The notes under the pieces: generated by a model
Database searches by the model: none
What the model saw: the letters and a program-made list of their open reading frames with translations, nothing else
What the model was told of the DNA's origin: nothing
Shown: positions 1 to 8,931 of the stretch, in pieces
How positions within the stretch are numbered: the stretch's first letter is position 1
Layout of the letters: each line of letters starts with the position of its first letter
Position numbers and translations under genes: made by a program
Source: Histidinibacterium lentulum
Lineage (GTDB): Bacteria > Pseudomonadota > Alphaproteobacteria > Rhodobacterales > Rhodobacteraceae
Direction: 5' to 3'
NCBI RefSeq assembly: GCF_003789055.1
Contig: NZ_ML119083.1
Coordinates: forward strand, 186,001 to 250,000
Length of the DNA stretch: 64,000 bases

Positions 1-141
1 CAATTCGCCCTGTTCTATCCGGATGCTCTCGAGGTAGCCCACCAATGTGCCCGCCGTATCGACAAGCTGGCGCGACCGGACCCGCCGGGCCAGCTTGACC
101 GTCGCGTAGCGCGCGAAAAGGGCCCTTATCTGGCGGATCAT
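1..141 (-). CDS. Hypothetical protein, 5' part only (runs off the left edge)
   Basis: An open frame begins at an ATG on the minus strand (complement of 139-141) and leaves the window after 47 codons. The visible N-terminus is basic (MIRQIRALFARYATVKLARR...) with no obvious signal peptide or membrane segment. It is divergent from the polysaccharide export permease gene to its right, so a role in surface polysaccharide synthesis or export is possible, but only from context. No family can be named from 47 residues. The frame has no internal stop and codon usage matches the neighbours (G/C at third positions). Confidence 0.45.
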   Translation of the reverse strand, partial: MIRQIRALFARYATVKLARRVRSRQLVDTAGTLVGYLESIRIEQGEL

Positions 142-330
142 GTATCGTAGTCCTCGTTCCCCCGGTCATCCATCATGGTGGCGAGGAGGGCGCAAGACCT
201 GTCGCTCCTGAAGGCGCAGCATGTGAAACTGTGAACGCTCCACGCTTCTCGTTCACGGGCATCGGTGCTAGACGGTTTGCCGGACGCGGCCGACGCCGCA
301 ACGAGAGAGACGGACGCAGCGTATCCGCCG

Positions 331-1152
331 ATGACCGACAGCCCGAACATGGACGAGGTCCTGCGTAACCTGAAGCCGGTCCGGCCGCCGCGCTTCGCGT
401 CCGTCCGGTCGATCGTCGCGCTGATCCTCCGTGAGATGTCCGCGACCTATGGCCGGTCCCCCGGCGGCTACATCTGGGCCGTGCTGGAGCCAGCGCTCGG
501 CGTGGCGCTGATGGCCGCGATCTTCTCGGTCGGTTTCCGCTCTCCGCCGCTCGGGACCAACTTCCCGATCTTCTACGCCACCGGCCTTCTGCCGTTCTTC
601 CTCTATATCAACGTCTCGACGGCGGTGGCGCAGGCGATCAACCAGTCGCGGCAGCTTCTGAACTACCCGCGCGTGACCTTCATCGACGCGATCCTCGCGC
701 GGTTCATTCTCGCGACGCTGACGCAGCTTCTGGTAGGTTACCTGCTGCTGACCGGCATCCTGATGGTGTTCGAGACACAGACCATTCTGAACCTGCCCAT
801 GATCCTGCTTGCCTATTCGATGGCAGCGGTGTTGGCGCTGGGCGTGGGACTAATGAACTCCGTTCTCATGACGCGATGGGCGATCTGGCACACCGTCTGG
901 TCGGTCTTCAACCGGCCGCTCGTAATCGTGTCGAACATCATCTTCCTCGTGGACGAGATCCCCGAGCCGTTCCGCAGCTGGCTGATGTGGAACCCCATCG
1001 TCCACATAGCCGGGCTGATGCGACACGCCTTCTACTACAGCTACGAGGCCGCCTATGTGGACGTGATGTACGTCTTCCTCGTGGCTCTCATCCTCGGGAC
1101 CATCGGGCTGCTCTTCCTTCGCCGCTACTACCGGGATTTCCTCGAGCTCTGA
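331..1152 (+). CDS. ABC-2 type polysaccharide export permease (KpsM/RfbA-like)
   Basis: Inner-membrane subunit of an ABC-2 exporter for capsular polysaccharide, O-antigen or exopolysaccharide. The 273-residue protein has about six hydrophobic segments and the family-typical order: a short cytoplasmic N-terminus, a Y-x-R-S-P-G-G-Y motif before the first membrane helix (YGRSPGGYIWAVLEP), and a short charged tail after the last helix. The frame is open from a GTG at 265. I prefer the ATG at 331 because it gives the usual family length; no strong ribosome site separates the two choices, and an ATG at 349 is also possible. No partner ATPase (KpsT) gene is seen next to it in this window. It converges on the RTX gene with only 3 bases between stops. 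Confidence 0.85.
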   Translation: MTDSPNMDEVLRNLKPVRPPRFASVRSIVALILREMSATYGRSPGGYIWAVLEPALGVALMAAIFSVGFRSPPLGTNFPIFYATGLLPFFLYINVSTAVAQAINQSRQLLNYPRVTFIDAILARFILATLTQLLVGYLLLTGILMVFETQTILNLPMILLAYSMAAVLALGVGLMNSVLMTRWAIWHTVWSVFNRPLVIVSNIIFLVDEIPEPFRSWLMWNPIVHIAGLMRHAFYYSYEAAYVDVMYVFLVALILGTIGLLFLRRYYRDFLEL

Positions 1153-1155
1153 GCG

Positions 1156-3921
1156 TCAGGCCAGTCCGATGTCATCGGACAGGGCACCCGGCGAAAGACC
1201 CGTTATCGTGACGCTGTCGTTGCCGAAGGTGAACACCGTGCCGCCGGGCGTGGCGCGGGCCTGATCCATGATCCAGGAGAGCGGCCGTGCGCCGCCGCCC
1301 CACAGGCCGGCGGAAAAGAGGAGCGTGTCCACGTCATCCTCGAAATCGGCGATGCGGTCCCTGCCGGACGAGAAGACGAAGCGGTCCGCCATCTGACCGC
1401 CGAAGAGCAGATCGTTTCCGGAACCTCCGTTCAGGACATCGGACCCGGAATTCCCGTAGAGCGTGTCGTTGCCGGGGCCACCGTAGAGGGTGTCGCGACC
1501 GCTGTCGCCTTGCAGGACATCGTTGCCGGAATCGCCAAGGAGGACATCATCGGCCTGCCCGCCGAAAAGCCGGTCGTTGCCGCTGCCGCCGGACAGGCGG
1601 TCGAAGCCGGAGTTGCCCCAGAGACGGTCGTCCCCCGGTCCGCCCCAGAGCTGGTCGGGACCCGCCTTGCCCCAGAGCCTGTCGTCGCCGGTCCCGCCCC
1701 AGAGCCGGTCGAGGCCGAGGCCGCCGTCAAGGATATCGTCGTGGCTGTCGCCCCAGATCCTGTCATTGCCGTTGTTGCCCCAGAGCCGATCGTTGCCGGT
1801 CCCGCCGAAGAGCGTGTCGAACCCGTCGAGCGCCTGCAGACGATCGTTACCGGAGCCGCCGAACATGGTGTCCCATCCGATCCCGCCGACCAGCCGGTCG
1901 GCGCCCTCGTTTCCGAAGAGACGATCATTTCCGGCGCCGCCGAAGAGCACGTCGTTGCCGGGGCCGCCGTAGAGCGTGTCGAACCCTCCCAGCCCCTCGA
2001 TCGTGTCGTTGCCCGAGTTGCCATAGCCGACGTCCGCGCCGGACAACAGCATCAGCCTGTCGTTTCCGGCCCAGCCGCTGAGCGTGTCGTTGCGGGGTGT
2101 GCCGGTCAGGATATCGTTGCCCGAGGTCGGCCCGGACCCGTTTCCCCCACCCCCGGATCCCCTGCCCGCTCCGCTTCCGCCTCCACCGCCGCTCCCGCCA
2201 CCGCTTCCGCCTCCGCCACTTCCGCCGCCGTTTCCGACGAACTCATGAAAGCTGGGCCAGCTCGGTATGAACGGATCGATATAGGCCGGCGGGCCATTCG
2301 GACCGGTGTCCACCTGCCACCAGTGAGTCCGGTCTTCCCATCCGGAGACCGGAGGCCATCCGCTCGTTTGCGCCTCGCCGGCGCGGGAGATGAGGTCCAT
2401 GGACCAGCCGGGGTCGAATCGGTTCGGTCCGATCACTCCACGTCCGGCGACATCGGCCAGCGACAGCGGCCCGCCTCCGGCGCTCCGGATCACCAGCAAC
2501 TCGTCGATGTAGCGCAGCTCGATGCCGCCCGCGACAGGCGTTGCCGTCAGCTGCCCGGCAGACCGCAGGAAGGGCCAGGCGGACAGGTCGAGGCGGTCGA
2601 GGCCCGGCTGGAAATCCTCGATCCGGTCGGTCTCCCCGTCGTTGGCCAGGACGAAGATGTCGGCGCCGGGACCGCCGATCAACGTGTCGGACCCGAGCCC
2701 GTCGATCAGGATGTCGCTGCCTCCCTGTCCGCGCAGCACATCGGCGCCCGCACCGCCGATCAGCAGATCCGCCGCCGCTCCGCCGGTCAGGGTCTGACCT
2801 GTGTCACCGGCCTGCCGGGTCACGCCGACCGGATCGGGGCTGTAGCGGAACCGACTCAGACCGTTCTCGAAACTGCTCGCGGTCACGATCTCGATGGCGC
2901 CCCCGACCGCCTCCGCGCTGATCGCGTCGACGTGCTGCAGCGCCGTGTCGAGCCGGTCCTCGACGGTCCGGAGGTGCAGGAGCCGTCCCTCGGGCAGGAG
3001 CCTGAAGAGACTGAAGCCGCTATCTGTCCCTGCGGCGATCAGGTAGGGGACGCCGCCGATGGTGGCCGTCTCGAGATGGGGGGCACCCGCGAACCTCGTG
3101 TCGAGGGAGTCGAGCAGGTGATCCGTCAGGCGCATCCGGCCGTCGTCGGACAACTCGAAGACGCTGAGGGTTCCGGTGCCGCGCCCGGCAACCACGACGT
3201 AGGTCACCCCGCTTTCGATCAGGGTCACCACGTCGCCGGGGGCGGCGATGCCCGGCCCCCCGACCATCGCGACACGGTCCGTGAGCGAGAGCGACCCGGA
3301 GGGCGTGACGCGGAACACCTGGAGCGTGTCCGCACCACCCGTTGCCACGATCACATGAGCCGCACCCGCGAGGTCCGTCACGGCAAGGCCCGCGAGGGGA
3401 CCGGAGACCGGTGGTCCCGTCCGGTGGGATCCTGGCGTTCCCGAGTTGTCGAGGGTCCAGATGTCGAGGCGGTCGCGCAGCGGCGAGGCCCCGAACAGAA
3501 GGCGGCCCGCAATCGTATCCGCCGTCTCCAGCCTGTCGATGCCGGCCGTGCCCTGCCCCATCGCCACCGGCGCGCCCGGACGACCGGAACCGTCGAGGGT
3601 CAGGCGCGCGAGTGGCTGGGCGCTCGAGCCCGTGGCGAGAAGCCTGTCCGGGCCGGTGTCCTCGAACAGGAGCCGCCCCGGGAGTCCCGGAACCGGATCG
3701 CCGGGCAGATCCCGGGCCGCGAGCCTGTTCGGCAGACCTCCGGAGGGAGAGGACAGCGGGCCGAGGTCATAGGCGACGACGCCCGCGCCACCGGGCCGGC
3801 TGGTGGTGTAGAGCATGAGCCGACCGGAGACCCCGACCAGAAGGACATCCCCGATCGCCGCCCTGTCACTGCCCGTGCCACCTGCCAGCATGGCCAGGTG
3901 AACAACCGTCGCTCCGGCCAT
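1156..3921 (-). CDS. Secreted RTX calcium-binding protein with propeller-like N-terminal region
   Basis: A 921-residue protein likely exported by a type I system. Residues about 25-360 show repeated hydrophobic beta-rich units ending in patterns such as VFRVTPSG and VFELSDDG, suggesting a beta-propeller. A short RTX block of GGxGxDxLx nonapeptides spans about 378-424 and is followed by a serralysin-like beta region to about 495. A Gly/Ser linker (about 564-598) leads to a long second RTX block (about 600-846) and a C-terminal region ending in GLA that fits an uncleaved type I secretion signal. Many repeats in the second block read DRLWG, with tryptophan at an unusual place. No N-terminal signal peptide is seen, as expected for this route. 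No type I secretion genes are adjacent. Its substrate or adhesion role is unknown. Confidence 0.85.
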   Translation of the reverse strand: MAGATVVHLAMLAGGTGSDRAAIGDVLLVGVSGRLMLYTTSRPGGAGVVAYDLGPLSSPSGGLPNRLAARDLPGDPVPGLPGRLLFEDTGPDRLLATGSSAQPLARLTLDGSGRPGAPVAMGQGTAGIDRLETADTIAGRLLFGASPLRDRLDIWTLDNSGTPGSHRTGPPVSGPLAGLAVTDLAGAAHVIVATGGADTLQVFRVTPSGSLSLTDRVAMVGGPGIAAPGDVVTLIESGVTYVVVAGRGTGTLSVFELSDDGRMRLTDHLLDSLDTRFAGAPHLETATIGGVPYLIAAGTDSGFSLFRLLPEGRLLHLRTVEDRLDTALQHVDAISAEAVGGAIEIVTASSFENGLSRFRYSPDPVGVTRQAGDTGQTLTGGAAADLLIGGAGADVLRGQGGSDILIDGLGSDTLIGGPGADIFVLANDGETDRIEDFQPGLDRLDLSAWPFLRSAGQLTATPVAGGIELRYIDELLVIRSAGGGPLSLADVAGRGVIGPNRFDPGWSMDLISRAGEAQTSGWPPVSGWEDRTHWWQVDTGPNGPPAYIDPFIPSWPSFHEFVGNGGGSGGGGSGGGSGGGGGSGAGRGSGGGGNGSGPTSGNDILTGTPRNDTLSGWAGNDRLMLLSGADVGYGNSGNDTIEGLGGFDTLYGGPGNDVLFGGAGNDRLFGNEGADRLVGGIGWDTMFGGSGNDRLQALDGFDTLFGGTGNDRLWGNNGNDRIWGDSHDDILDGGLGLDRLWGGTGDDRLWGKAGPDQLWGGPGDDRLWGNSGFDRLSGGSGNDRLFGGQADDVLLGDSGNDVLQGDSGRDTLYGGPGNDTLYGNSGSDVLNGGSGNDLLFGGQMADRFVFSSGRDRIADFEDDVDTLLFSAGLWGGGARPLSWIMDQARATPGGTVFTFGNDSVTITGLSPGALSDDIGLA

Positions 3922-4039
3922 TCCGCACTCCGCCTGCCCGATACCTCGGGGACGGAATGGCGCGAGAGCGCAGCCTCAACTGGGACGGGGGATGGTCACG
4001 CCAAGGCGCTTCGCTTCAATTCGAGCGATCAAGGTGATG

Positions 4040-6034
4040 TCAGCGCCCGGGCGACGCCGGGCCGGAGAGCCTCCTGCCCGCACCGTCCCGGGGCAGAGGC
4101 AGTTCGGGAATGGCGGTGGTGACCGCGGTGCCGCCGGCATAACCGTCGACCCAGCGCACCAGAACCTGCCGGGCGGCATCGGGATCGCCCGCCTCGATGG
4201 AGGCGCGCAGATCGCGGAGCGCGGTCGCCACCTCGATCTGCGACAGATGCGCCTCGTGCGCGCGCAGGATCTTGGGATGAGGTGTGCGTTCCGAAGCGGT
4301 GCCGATCAGGAGTTCCTCGTGCAGTTTCTCGCCCGGACGCAACCCGGTCACGACGATCTCGATATCCCCATCCGGCGTCGCCTCGTCGCGCACGCGGTAG
4401 CCCGCGACCTCGATCATCTGGCGCGCGAGGTCGCGGATCGCGACCGGCTTGCCCATGTCGAGAACGAAGACGTCCCCGCCCTCGGCATAATGCCCGGCGA
4501 GGAGCACCAGCCGGCTCGCCTCGCCGATGGTCATGAAGTAGCGCGTCACCTCGGGGTCGGTCAGGGTGACGGGGCCGCCGCGGGAGATCTGTTCCTGGAA
4601 GAGCGGCAGCACCGACCCGGAGGACCCGAGCACGTTGCCGAACCGGACCATGGAATAGCGCGTGCCCTGCGTCCGGTTGGCGAGATCCTGGATGATCAAC
4701 TCCGCCAGCCGCTTCGAGGCGCCCATGACGTTGGTCGGCCGGACGGCCTTGTCGGTGGAGACGAGGATGAAGAGCTCCACTCCGGCGGCCTCGGCGGCCT
4801 CCGCGAGGATGCGGGTGCCGAGAACGTTGTTCGAGAGCCCGACCAGGGGATTCGTCTCGACCATGGGCACATGCTTGTAGGCGGCGGCATGGAGGACGAT
4901 GCGCACCTCGTGTTCGGCCATGACCTGGGCGACGAGCGCCTCGTCGGTCACCGAGCCCAAGCGCACCACGAGATCGGTGTCGAACCCGAGATCCCGAAGC
5001 TCCCGCTCGATCTGGTAGAGCGCATGTTCGGAGATTTCATAGAGAACCAGCCGCGACGGACGGCAGGCCAGCACCTGGCGGCAGAGCTCCGAGCCGATGG
5101 ATCCGCCCGCCCCGGTGACCATGACCGACTTGCCGCGGTAGAGGTCGCGGATGCGGTCGAAATCGCAGTCGAACCCTTCGCGGTTCAGATAGACATCGGG
5201 GTCGATCGGCTGGATCCGGTCGAGCAGCCCCCCCTCGCCCACCAGCGTGGCGAAGGACGGCAGGGTCCGCACGTCGCAGCCGTAGCTCTTGAGTCGGGCA
5301 GCGAGCCGCGCCTGTTGCGGCCGGCCGATGGAGGGCATGGCCAGCAGCACCCGGTCGATCTGCATCTCGCGGATCATGTGCTCAAGCCGCAGCGGAGGAT
5401 GCACCGGCAGGCCCGCGACCGTCATGTTCTGAAGGGTCGGGTTGTCGTCGATGAAGGCCACGGGCAGGACCGTGTCGTCGGTTTTCAGCGCCGCGGCGAG
5501 CTGCACCCCGGTCTTGCCGGCGCCGTAGATCAGCACGCGCTGGCGCCGCATTCCGCGGAGGTAGATCTGGATCAGGAAGGCCTTGAGCGTAAGCTTCATC
5601 GCCGTGGTCAGCACCATCAGCGTCATCGAGAAGAGGACGAAGGTCGAGGTGGAGGGCACGCCCGCCTGCAGGATCGGCAGGGCCAGGCCGCCGGTCAGGC
5701 CCACCATCGCGGCATAGGCGGCGGTTCGCAGGATCGCGTTCTGCTCGAAGGCCTTGAGCTGAATCCGCGGCATGTCGAGGAGCTGCGAATAGATCGTCGC
5801 GGCGCCGATCATGATGGCCACGAGGAGGAGCGTTTCGCTGGTCCCCTGCGCCAGCCGCGCGAGGCCCTCGCTGCCGTCCTGGAGCCACAGCGTCAGCGCC
5901 AGCGCCGGAAGCACCAGCGCGACGTCGATGGCCAGTAGCGCCATCTGCTTCTGCCCGCGGGACAGGGATGTCACGAGTCGAAGGAGGAAGCTCAGCACGG
6001 CGGTCTCTTCGGTCGGGTCGCCGGGGTTCCGCAC
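4040..6034 (-). CDS. Membrane-bound nucleoside-diphosphate-sugar 4,6-dehydratase (FlaA1/CapD/WbpM type)
   Basis: A 664-residue polysaccharide biosynthesis enzyme expected to dehydrate and epimerise a UDP-N-acetyl-hexosamine at the inner membrane. The N-terminus (about 30-150) holds four hydrophobic helices. A CoA-binding-like Rossmann domain follows from about 166 (IYGAGKTG). The catalytic extended-SDR domain starts at about 302 with the NAD motif TGAGGSIGSE, then YKHVP (386-390) and STDKAV. In NVMGASKR a methionine takes the place of the usual catalytic tyrosine, as in the large WbpM/PglF subclass. The C-terminal motif LRPGEKLHEE is also present. GTG and ATG codons at residues 13 and 31 are alternative starts. 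Together with the upstream permease it points to a capsule or exopolysaccharide locus at the left edge. Confidence 0.9.
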   Translation of the reverse strand: MRNPGDPTEETAVLSFLLRLVTSLSRGQKQMALLAIDVALVLPALALTLWLQDGSEGLARLAQGTSETLLLVAIMIGAATIYSQLLDMPRIQLKAFEQNAILRTAAYAAMVGLTGGLALPILQAGVPSTSTFVLFSMTLMVLTTAMKLTLKAFLIQIYLRGMRRQRVLIYGAGKTGVQLAAALKTDDTVLPVAFIDDNPTLQNMTVAGLPVHPPLRLEHMIREMQIDRVLLAMPSIGRPQQARLAARLKSYGCDVRTLPSFATLVGEGGLLDRIQPIDPDVYLNREGFDCDFDRIRDLYRGKSVMVTGAGGSIGSELCRQVLACRPSRLVLYEISEHALYQIERELRDLGFDTDLVVRLGSVTDEALVAQVMAEHEVRIVLHAAAYKHVPMVETNPLVGLSNNVLGTRILAEAAEAAGVELFILVSTDKAVRPTNVMGASKRLAELIIQDLANRTQGTRYSMVRFGNVLGSSGSVLPLFQEQISRGGPVTLTDPEVTRYFMTIGEASRLVLLAGHYAEGGDVFVLDMGKPVAIRDLARQMIEVAGYRVRDEATPDGDIEIVVTGLRPGEKLHEELLIGTASERTPHPKILRAHEAHLSQIEVATALRDLRASIEAGDPDAARQVLVRWVDGYAGGTAVTTAIPELPLPRDGAGRRLSGPASPGR

Positions 6035-6159
6035 ACCGCGGTGCGCGCACCTTTCCGGATCGCACCGGACCTTAGCCGGACAGCGCCGCCGCTAGAACCC
6101 CGTCCGCCCCAGGCGCACACCGGGTGCGCCATCCGGGCAACGATTGGCCGCGGCTTTCG

Positions 6160-6945
6160 TCAGACCTGCGTATTGTCGCGGCAGCGGCGCCAGAGGGTGC
6201 CGTCGCTCCAGACCGGGCCGTCCGTGGCGAGACAAACCAGCGCACCGGCCCCGGCCACGGCGGGGTCGGGCAGCGTGGCGGCGGCGTGGACCGGAAGCCG
6301 AAGGGCAAAGCCGATGGCGACGGAGCCGCTCGCCGCCTCGGCCGTCAGCGCGGTCAGCCAGCCGGAACCGCTGCCCGAGACCTTGATCGAGAGATCGTCG
6401 CTTCCTGCCGTTCCGATCTCGGCCCGGCCGGACCAACCGGTCTGGAACAGGAGACTCGCCGTATCGCCGCCTGCGGCCTTGTTGAGCTTCATCCGGTGCC
6501 CGCCGCCGTCATGGGTGAACAGGCTCGTCTCGGCCGCGACGGCCAGTCGCTCGGTCTCGGAGGCCGTGGCATTGATGCCCAGACGATCCGCCGAGATGGC
6601 GGCATCGGCGCGCCATTCCGCGCCGTCATGGAGCACGCCCCTCTCCTCGTCCGCAACCCAGGCCCGCCAGCCTGCGGCTGGGGCGAGAAACAGCCAGCCT
6701 CCCCCGGCCTCGGCCACGGCCAGGTGGCCGTCCATACCCGACCATGTGCCGCTGGCGCCACCGGCGACGATGTAGCGGTCACCGGGTACGGGCGCGGAGG
6801 GCGGGGCGGAGAGGGCGCGGGAAAGGACGCTCAGCTGGACCACGGCATCGAGCCGCGAGAGCGCCTCGTTCACGGTGACATGTTTCTGCGCCTGTCCGGG
6901 TAGCAGCAGGGGCAGGGCGAGGTGGTCTGTCGAATCGGTCGGCAT
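6160..6945 (-). CDS. DUF2793 domain-containing protein
   Basis: A 261-residue protein whose N-terminal half matches the pattern I associate with DUF2793: LPLLLPGQAQKHVTVNEALSRLDAVVQL, then PGDRYIV, a tryptophan-rich strand region, and W-x-A-W with a short loop. DUF2793 proteins occur in alphaproteobacteria and near phage-tail or gene-transfer-agent genes; their function is not established. I start at the ATG complementing 6943-6945, which has GGAG about ten bases upstream, and not at the upstream in-frame ATG at 7056, whose added 37 residues are arginine-rich and look non-coding. No phage genes surround it. It sits alone between the dehydratase gene and divergent xthA. Confidence 0.75.
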   Translation of the reverse strand: MPTDSTDHLALPLLLPGQAQKHVTVNEALSRLDAVVQLSVLSRALSAPPSAPVPGDRYIVAGGASGTWSGMDGHLAVAEAGGGWLFLAPAAGWRAWVADEERGVLHDGAEWRADAAISADRLGINATASETERLAVAAETSLFTHDGGGHRMKLNKAAGGDTASLLFQTGWSGRAEIGTAGSDDLSIKVSGSGSGWLTALTAEAASGSVAIGFALRLPVHAAATLPDPAVAGAGALVCLATDGPVWSDGTLWRRCRDNTQV

Positions 6946-7124
6946 GGCGTGCGCTCCGTCGGGCTCAAAGGCCAGCGCACCATAGGGGCGACGGTTTAAC
7001 GGTCGCCGGATGGCGCGCACGCGCGCAACGGGTACGCTGGACCCCCTGGCCCGCACGGCTTAGGACCCATCCGTCTGGTCATGGACGCCCCGCCGCAACA
7101 CCTGCCCAAGAAAGCGACCCGCCG

Positions 7125-7913
7125 ATGCCATTCACCCTCGCCACCTGGAACATCAATTCGGTTCGACTGCGCGAAGCGCTGGTGACGCGCCTCCTGCGCG
7201 AGGAAGCGCCCGACATCCTGTGCCTGCAGGAGTGCAAGGCCCCGGTGGAGAAGATGCCGCTCGAGGCCTTCGCTGCGCTGGGCTATCCTTGGTACGTCGC
7301 GCGCGGGCAGAAGGGGTACAACGGCGTCGCCATCCTGTCGAAGCTGCCGCTGGAGGAAGCGGGGGCCGCGGATCATGCGGGCCTCGGCCACGCGCGACAT
7401 GTGGCGGCCCGGCTGGAGAACGGCGTGGTCATCCACAATTTCTACGTGCCGGCCGGCGGCGACACGCCGGATCGCGAGGTGAACGTGAAATTCGGCCAGA
7501 AGCTCGACTACCTGACGGCGATGCGCGACGCGTTTCACGCGGACCGGCCGGAACGGGCGATCCTCGTGGGCGATCTCAACATCGCCCCGCGCGAGGACGA
7601 CGTCTGGAACCACAAGCAGTTGCTGAAGATCGTCAGCCATACGCCCATCGAGGTGGAGCACCTCGCCCAGGCCCAGGACGCCGGCGGCTGGATCGACGTC
7701 ACGCGCGCGGACATTCCCGAGGGGCTGCTCTATTCGTGGTGGTCCTACCGGTCTCCGGACTGGGACGCCGCCGACAAGGGGCGCAGGCTCGATCACGTCT
7801 GGGCCACGCCCGACATCGCTGCCGCGGCCCATTCAAGCCGCATCCTGCGTGCCGCCCGTGGCTGGACGCAGCCTTCGGATCATGCGCCGGTGTTCGCGAC
7901 ATTCGATCTTTGA
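7125..7913 (+). CDS. xthA: Exodeoxyribonuclease III
   Basis: AP endonuclease and 3'-5' exonuclease of the EEP (exonuclease-endonuclease-phosphatase) fold, acting in base excision repair in the cytoplasm. The 262-residue length is normal. Diagnostic residues are visible: Asn11 in TWNINS, the metal-binding Glu36 in LQECK, the GDLNIAP motif, DHVW, and the C-terminal SDHAP with the catalytic Asp252-His253 pair. It is monocistronic, divergent from the DUF2793 gene and convergent with the peptide ABC operon, with 28 bases between stops. The start ATG lies shortly after CGACCCGCCG, which is a poor ribosome site, but homologues begin at the same MPFTLATWNINS sequence. Confidence 0.95.
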   Translation: MPFTLATWNINSVRLREALVTRLLREEAPDILCLQECKAPVEKMPLEAFAALGYPWYVARGQKGYNGVAILSKLPLEEAGAADHAGLGHARHVAARLENGVVIHNFYVPAGGDTPDREVNVKFGQKLDYLTAMRDAFHADRPERAILVGDLNIAPREDDVWNHKQLLKIVSHTPIEVEHLAQAQDAGGWIDVTRADIPEGLLYSWWSYRSPDWDAADKGRRLDHVWATPDIAAAAHSSRILRAARGWTQPSDHAPVFATFDL

Positions 7914-7941
7914 AAGGCCCCGAGCGGAGCGTCTCCGGACC

Positions 7942-8931
7942 TCAGGCGGTCACGGGCTCCACCGCGAAGCAAGCCGCCTCGCCGCCGCGCGTCGGCCGCA
8001 TGTCCGGGGCCTCGCGGCGGCAACGATCCATCACCAGCGGGCAGCGGGGGTGAAAGCTGCATCCGGGCGGCGGCGAGATCGGATTGGGGATCTCCCCCTC
8101 CACCCGCTGGCGGCGCTGTCCCGACAGCGCGAGGTCGGGCACCGCCTCCAGCAGCATTCGCGTGTAGGGATGCTCGGGCTCGCGGAACAACGTCTTGCCC
8201 TCCGCAGTCTCCACCAGCCGCCCGAGATAAAGCACGCCCACGCGGGTCGCCATGTGGCGCACCACCGACAAGTCGTGGCTGATGAAGAGATAGGTCAGGC
8301 CCATCTTGTCCTGAAGGTCGCGCATGAGGTTCAGGATCTGGGCCTGCACGCTGACATCGAGGGCCGAGGTGGGCTCGTCGCAGACGATGAATTCCGGATT
8401 CGTGGACAGCGCGCGTGCGATGGCGATGCGTTGGCGCTGGCCGCCGGAGAACTCGTGCGGGTACTTTCCGCCGTCCTTGGCCGAGAGACCCACGGTATCG
8501 AGGAGTTCACCCACCCGTGCCTCGACCGCGGCCCCTTTCAGCAGGCCGAAATGGTGGATCGGTTCCGCAATGATGTCGCCCACGCGCCAGCGCGGATTGA
8601 GGCTGGCGAAGGGATCCTGGAAGATCATCTGGAACCGCCGCCTGAGCGCACGCATCGTCGCGCCGTCGGTGCCGTTCAGAAGCTTGCCGTCGAAGCGGAT
8701 CTCGCCGGAGGTGGGCGGCAGCAGGCCCACGATCATCTTGGCGATGGTCGACTTGCCCGAGCCGCTTTCGCCGACGAGTGCGAAGGTCTCGCCCCGGGCG
8801 ATGGTGATGTTCACATCGGCCACGGCGGTGAGGAACTGCCGCTCCTCGCGCTCGAGCACGCGGTTCAGCCAGGGGCGCGAGACGTCGAAGCGGCGGCCGA
8901 GCCCTTTCACCTGCAACAGCGGCTCAGTCAT
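7942..8931 (-). CDS. Peptide/nickel ABC importer ATPase, DppF/OppF type
   Basis: Second ATPase of an oligopeptide or dipeptide importer. The 329-residue protein has Walker A GESGSGKST, Q-loop, signature FSGGQRQR, Walker B IVCDEPTSALD and the C-terminal oligopeptide-type extension with a cysteine-rich end (PGCSFHPRCPLVMDRC) typical of OppD/OppF proteins. The start is the ATG complementing 8929-8931, giving MTEPLLQVKGLG; it overlaps the end of the preceding dppD-like gene by 8 bases, which indicates translational coupling. It is the last gene of the five-gene operon. The actual substrate cannot be told from the sequence; dipeptides, oligopeptides or other small solutes are all possible. Confidence 0.92.
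   Translation of the reverse strand: MTEPLLQVKGLGRRFDVSRPWLNRVLEREERQFLTAVADVNITIARGETFALVGESGSGKSTIAKMIVGLLPPTSGEIRFDGKLLNGTDGATMRALRRRFQMIFQDPFASLNPRWRVGDIIAEPIHHFGLLKGAAVEARVGELLDTVGLSAKDGGKYPHEFSGGQRQRIAIARALSTNPEFIVCDEPTSALDVSVQAQILNLMRDLQDKMGLTYLFISHDLSVVRHMATRVGVLYLGRLVETAEGKTLFREPEHPYTRMLLEAVPDLALSGQRRQRVEGEIPNPISPPPGCSFHPRCPLVMDRCRREAPDMRPTRGGEAACFAVEPVTA

Noticed and set aside
1330-2130. Tandem DNA repeats resembling a satellite or CRISPR-like array
   Set aside because: The periodicity is that of RTX nonapeptides (27 bases) in a coding frame; repeats are degenerate and have no spacers.
1510-4122. Long plus-strand open frame (870 codons) rich in Val, Ala and Pro
   Set aside because: It lies antisense to the RTX gene; the repeats at DNA level keep the opposite frame open. 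The RTX reading has clear domain structure, the antisense one does not.
4066-5938. Long plus-strand open frame opposite the FlaA1-type dehydratase gene
   Set aside because: The minus-strand protein has all catalytic motifs; the plus-strand one is His/Gly/Arg-rich without motifs.
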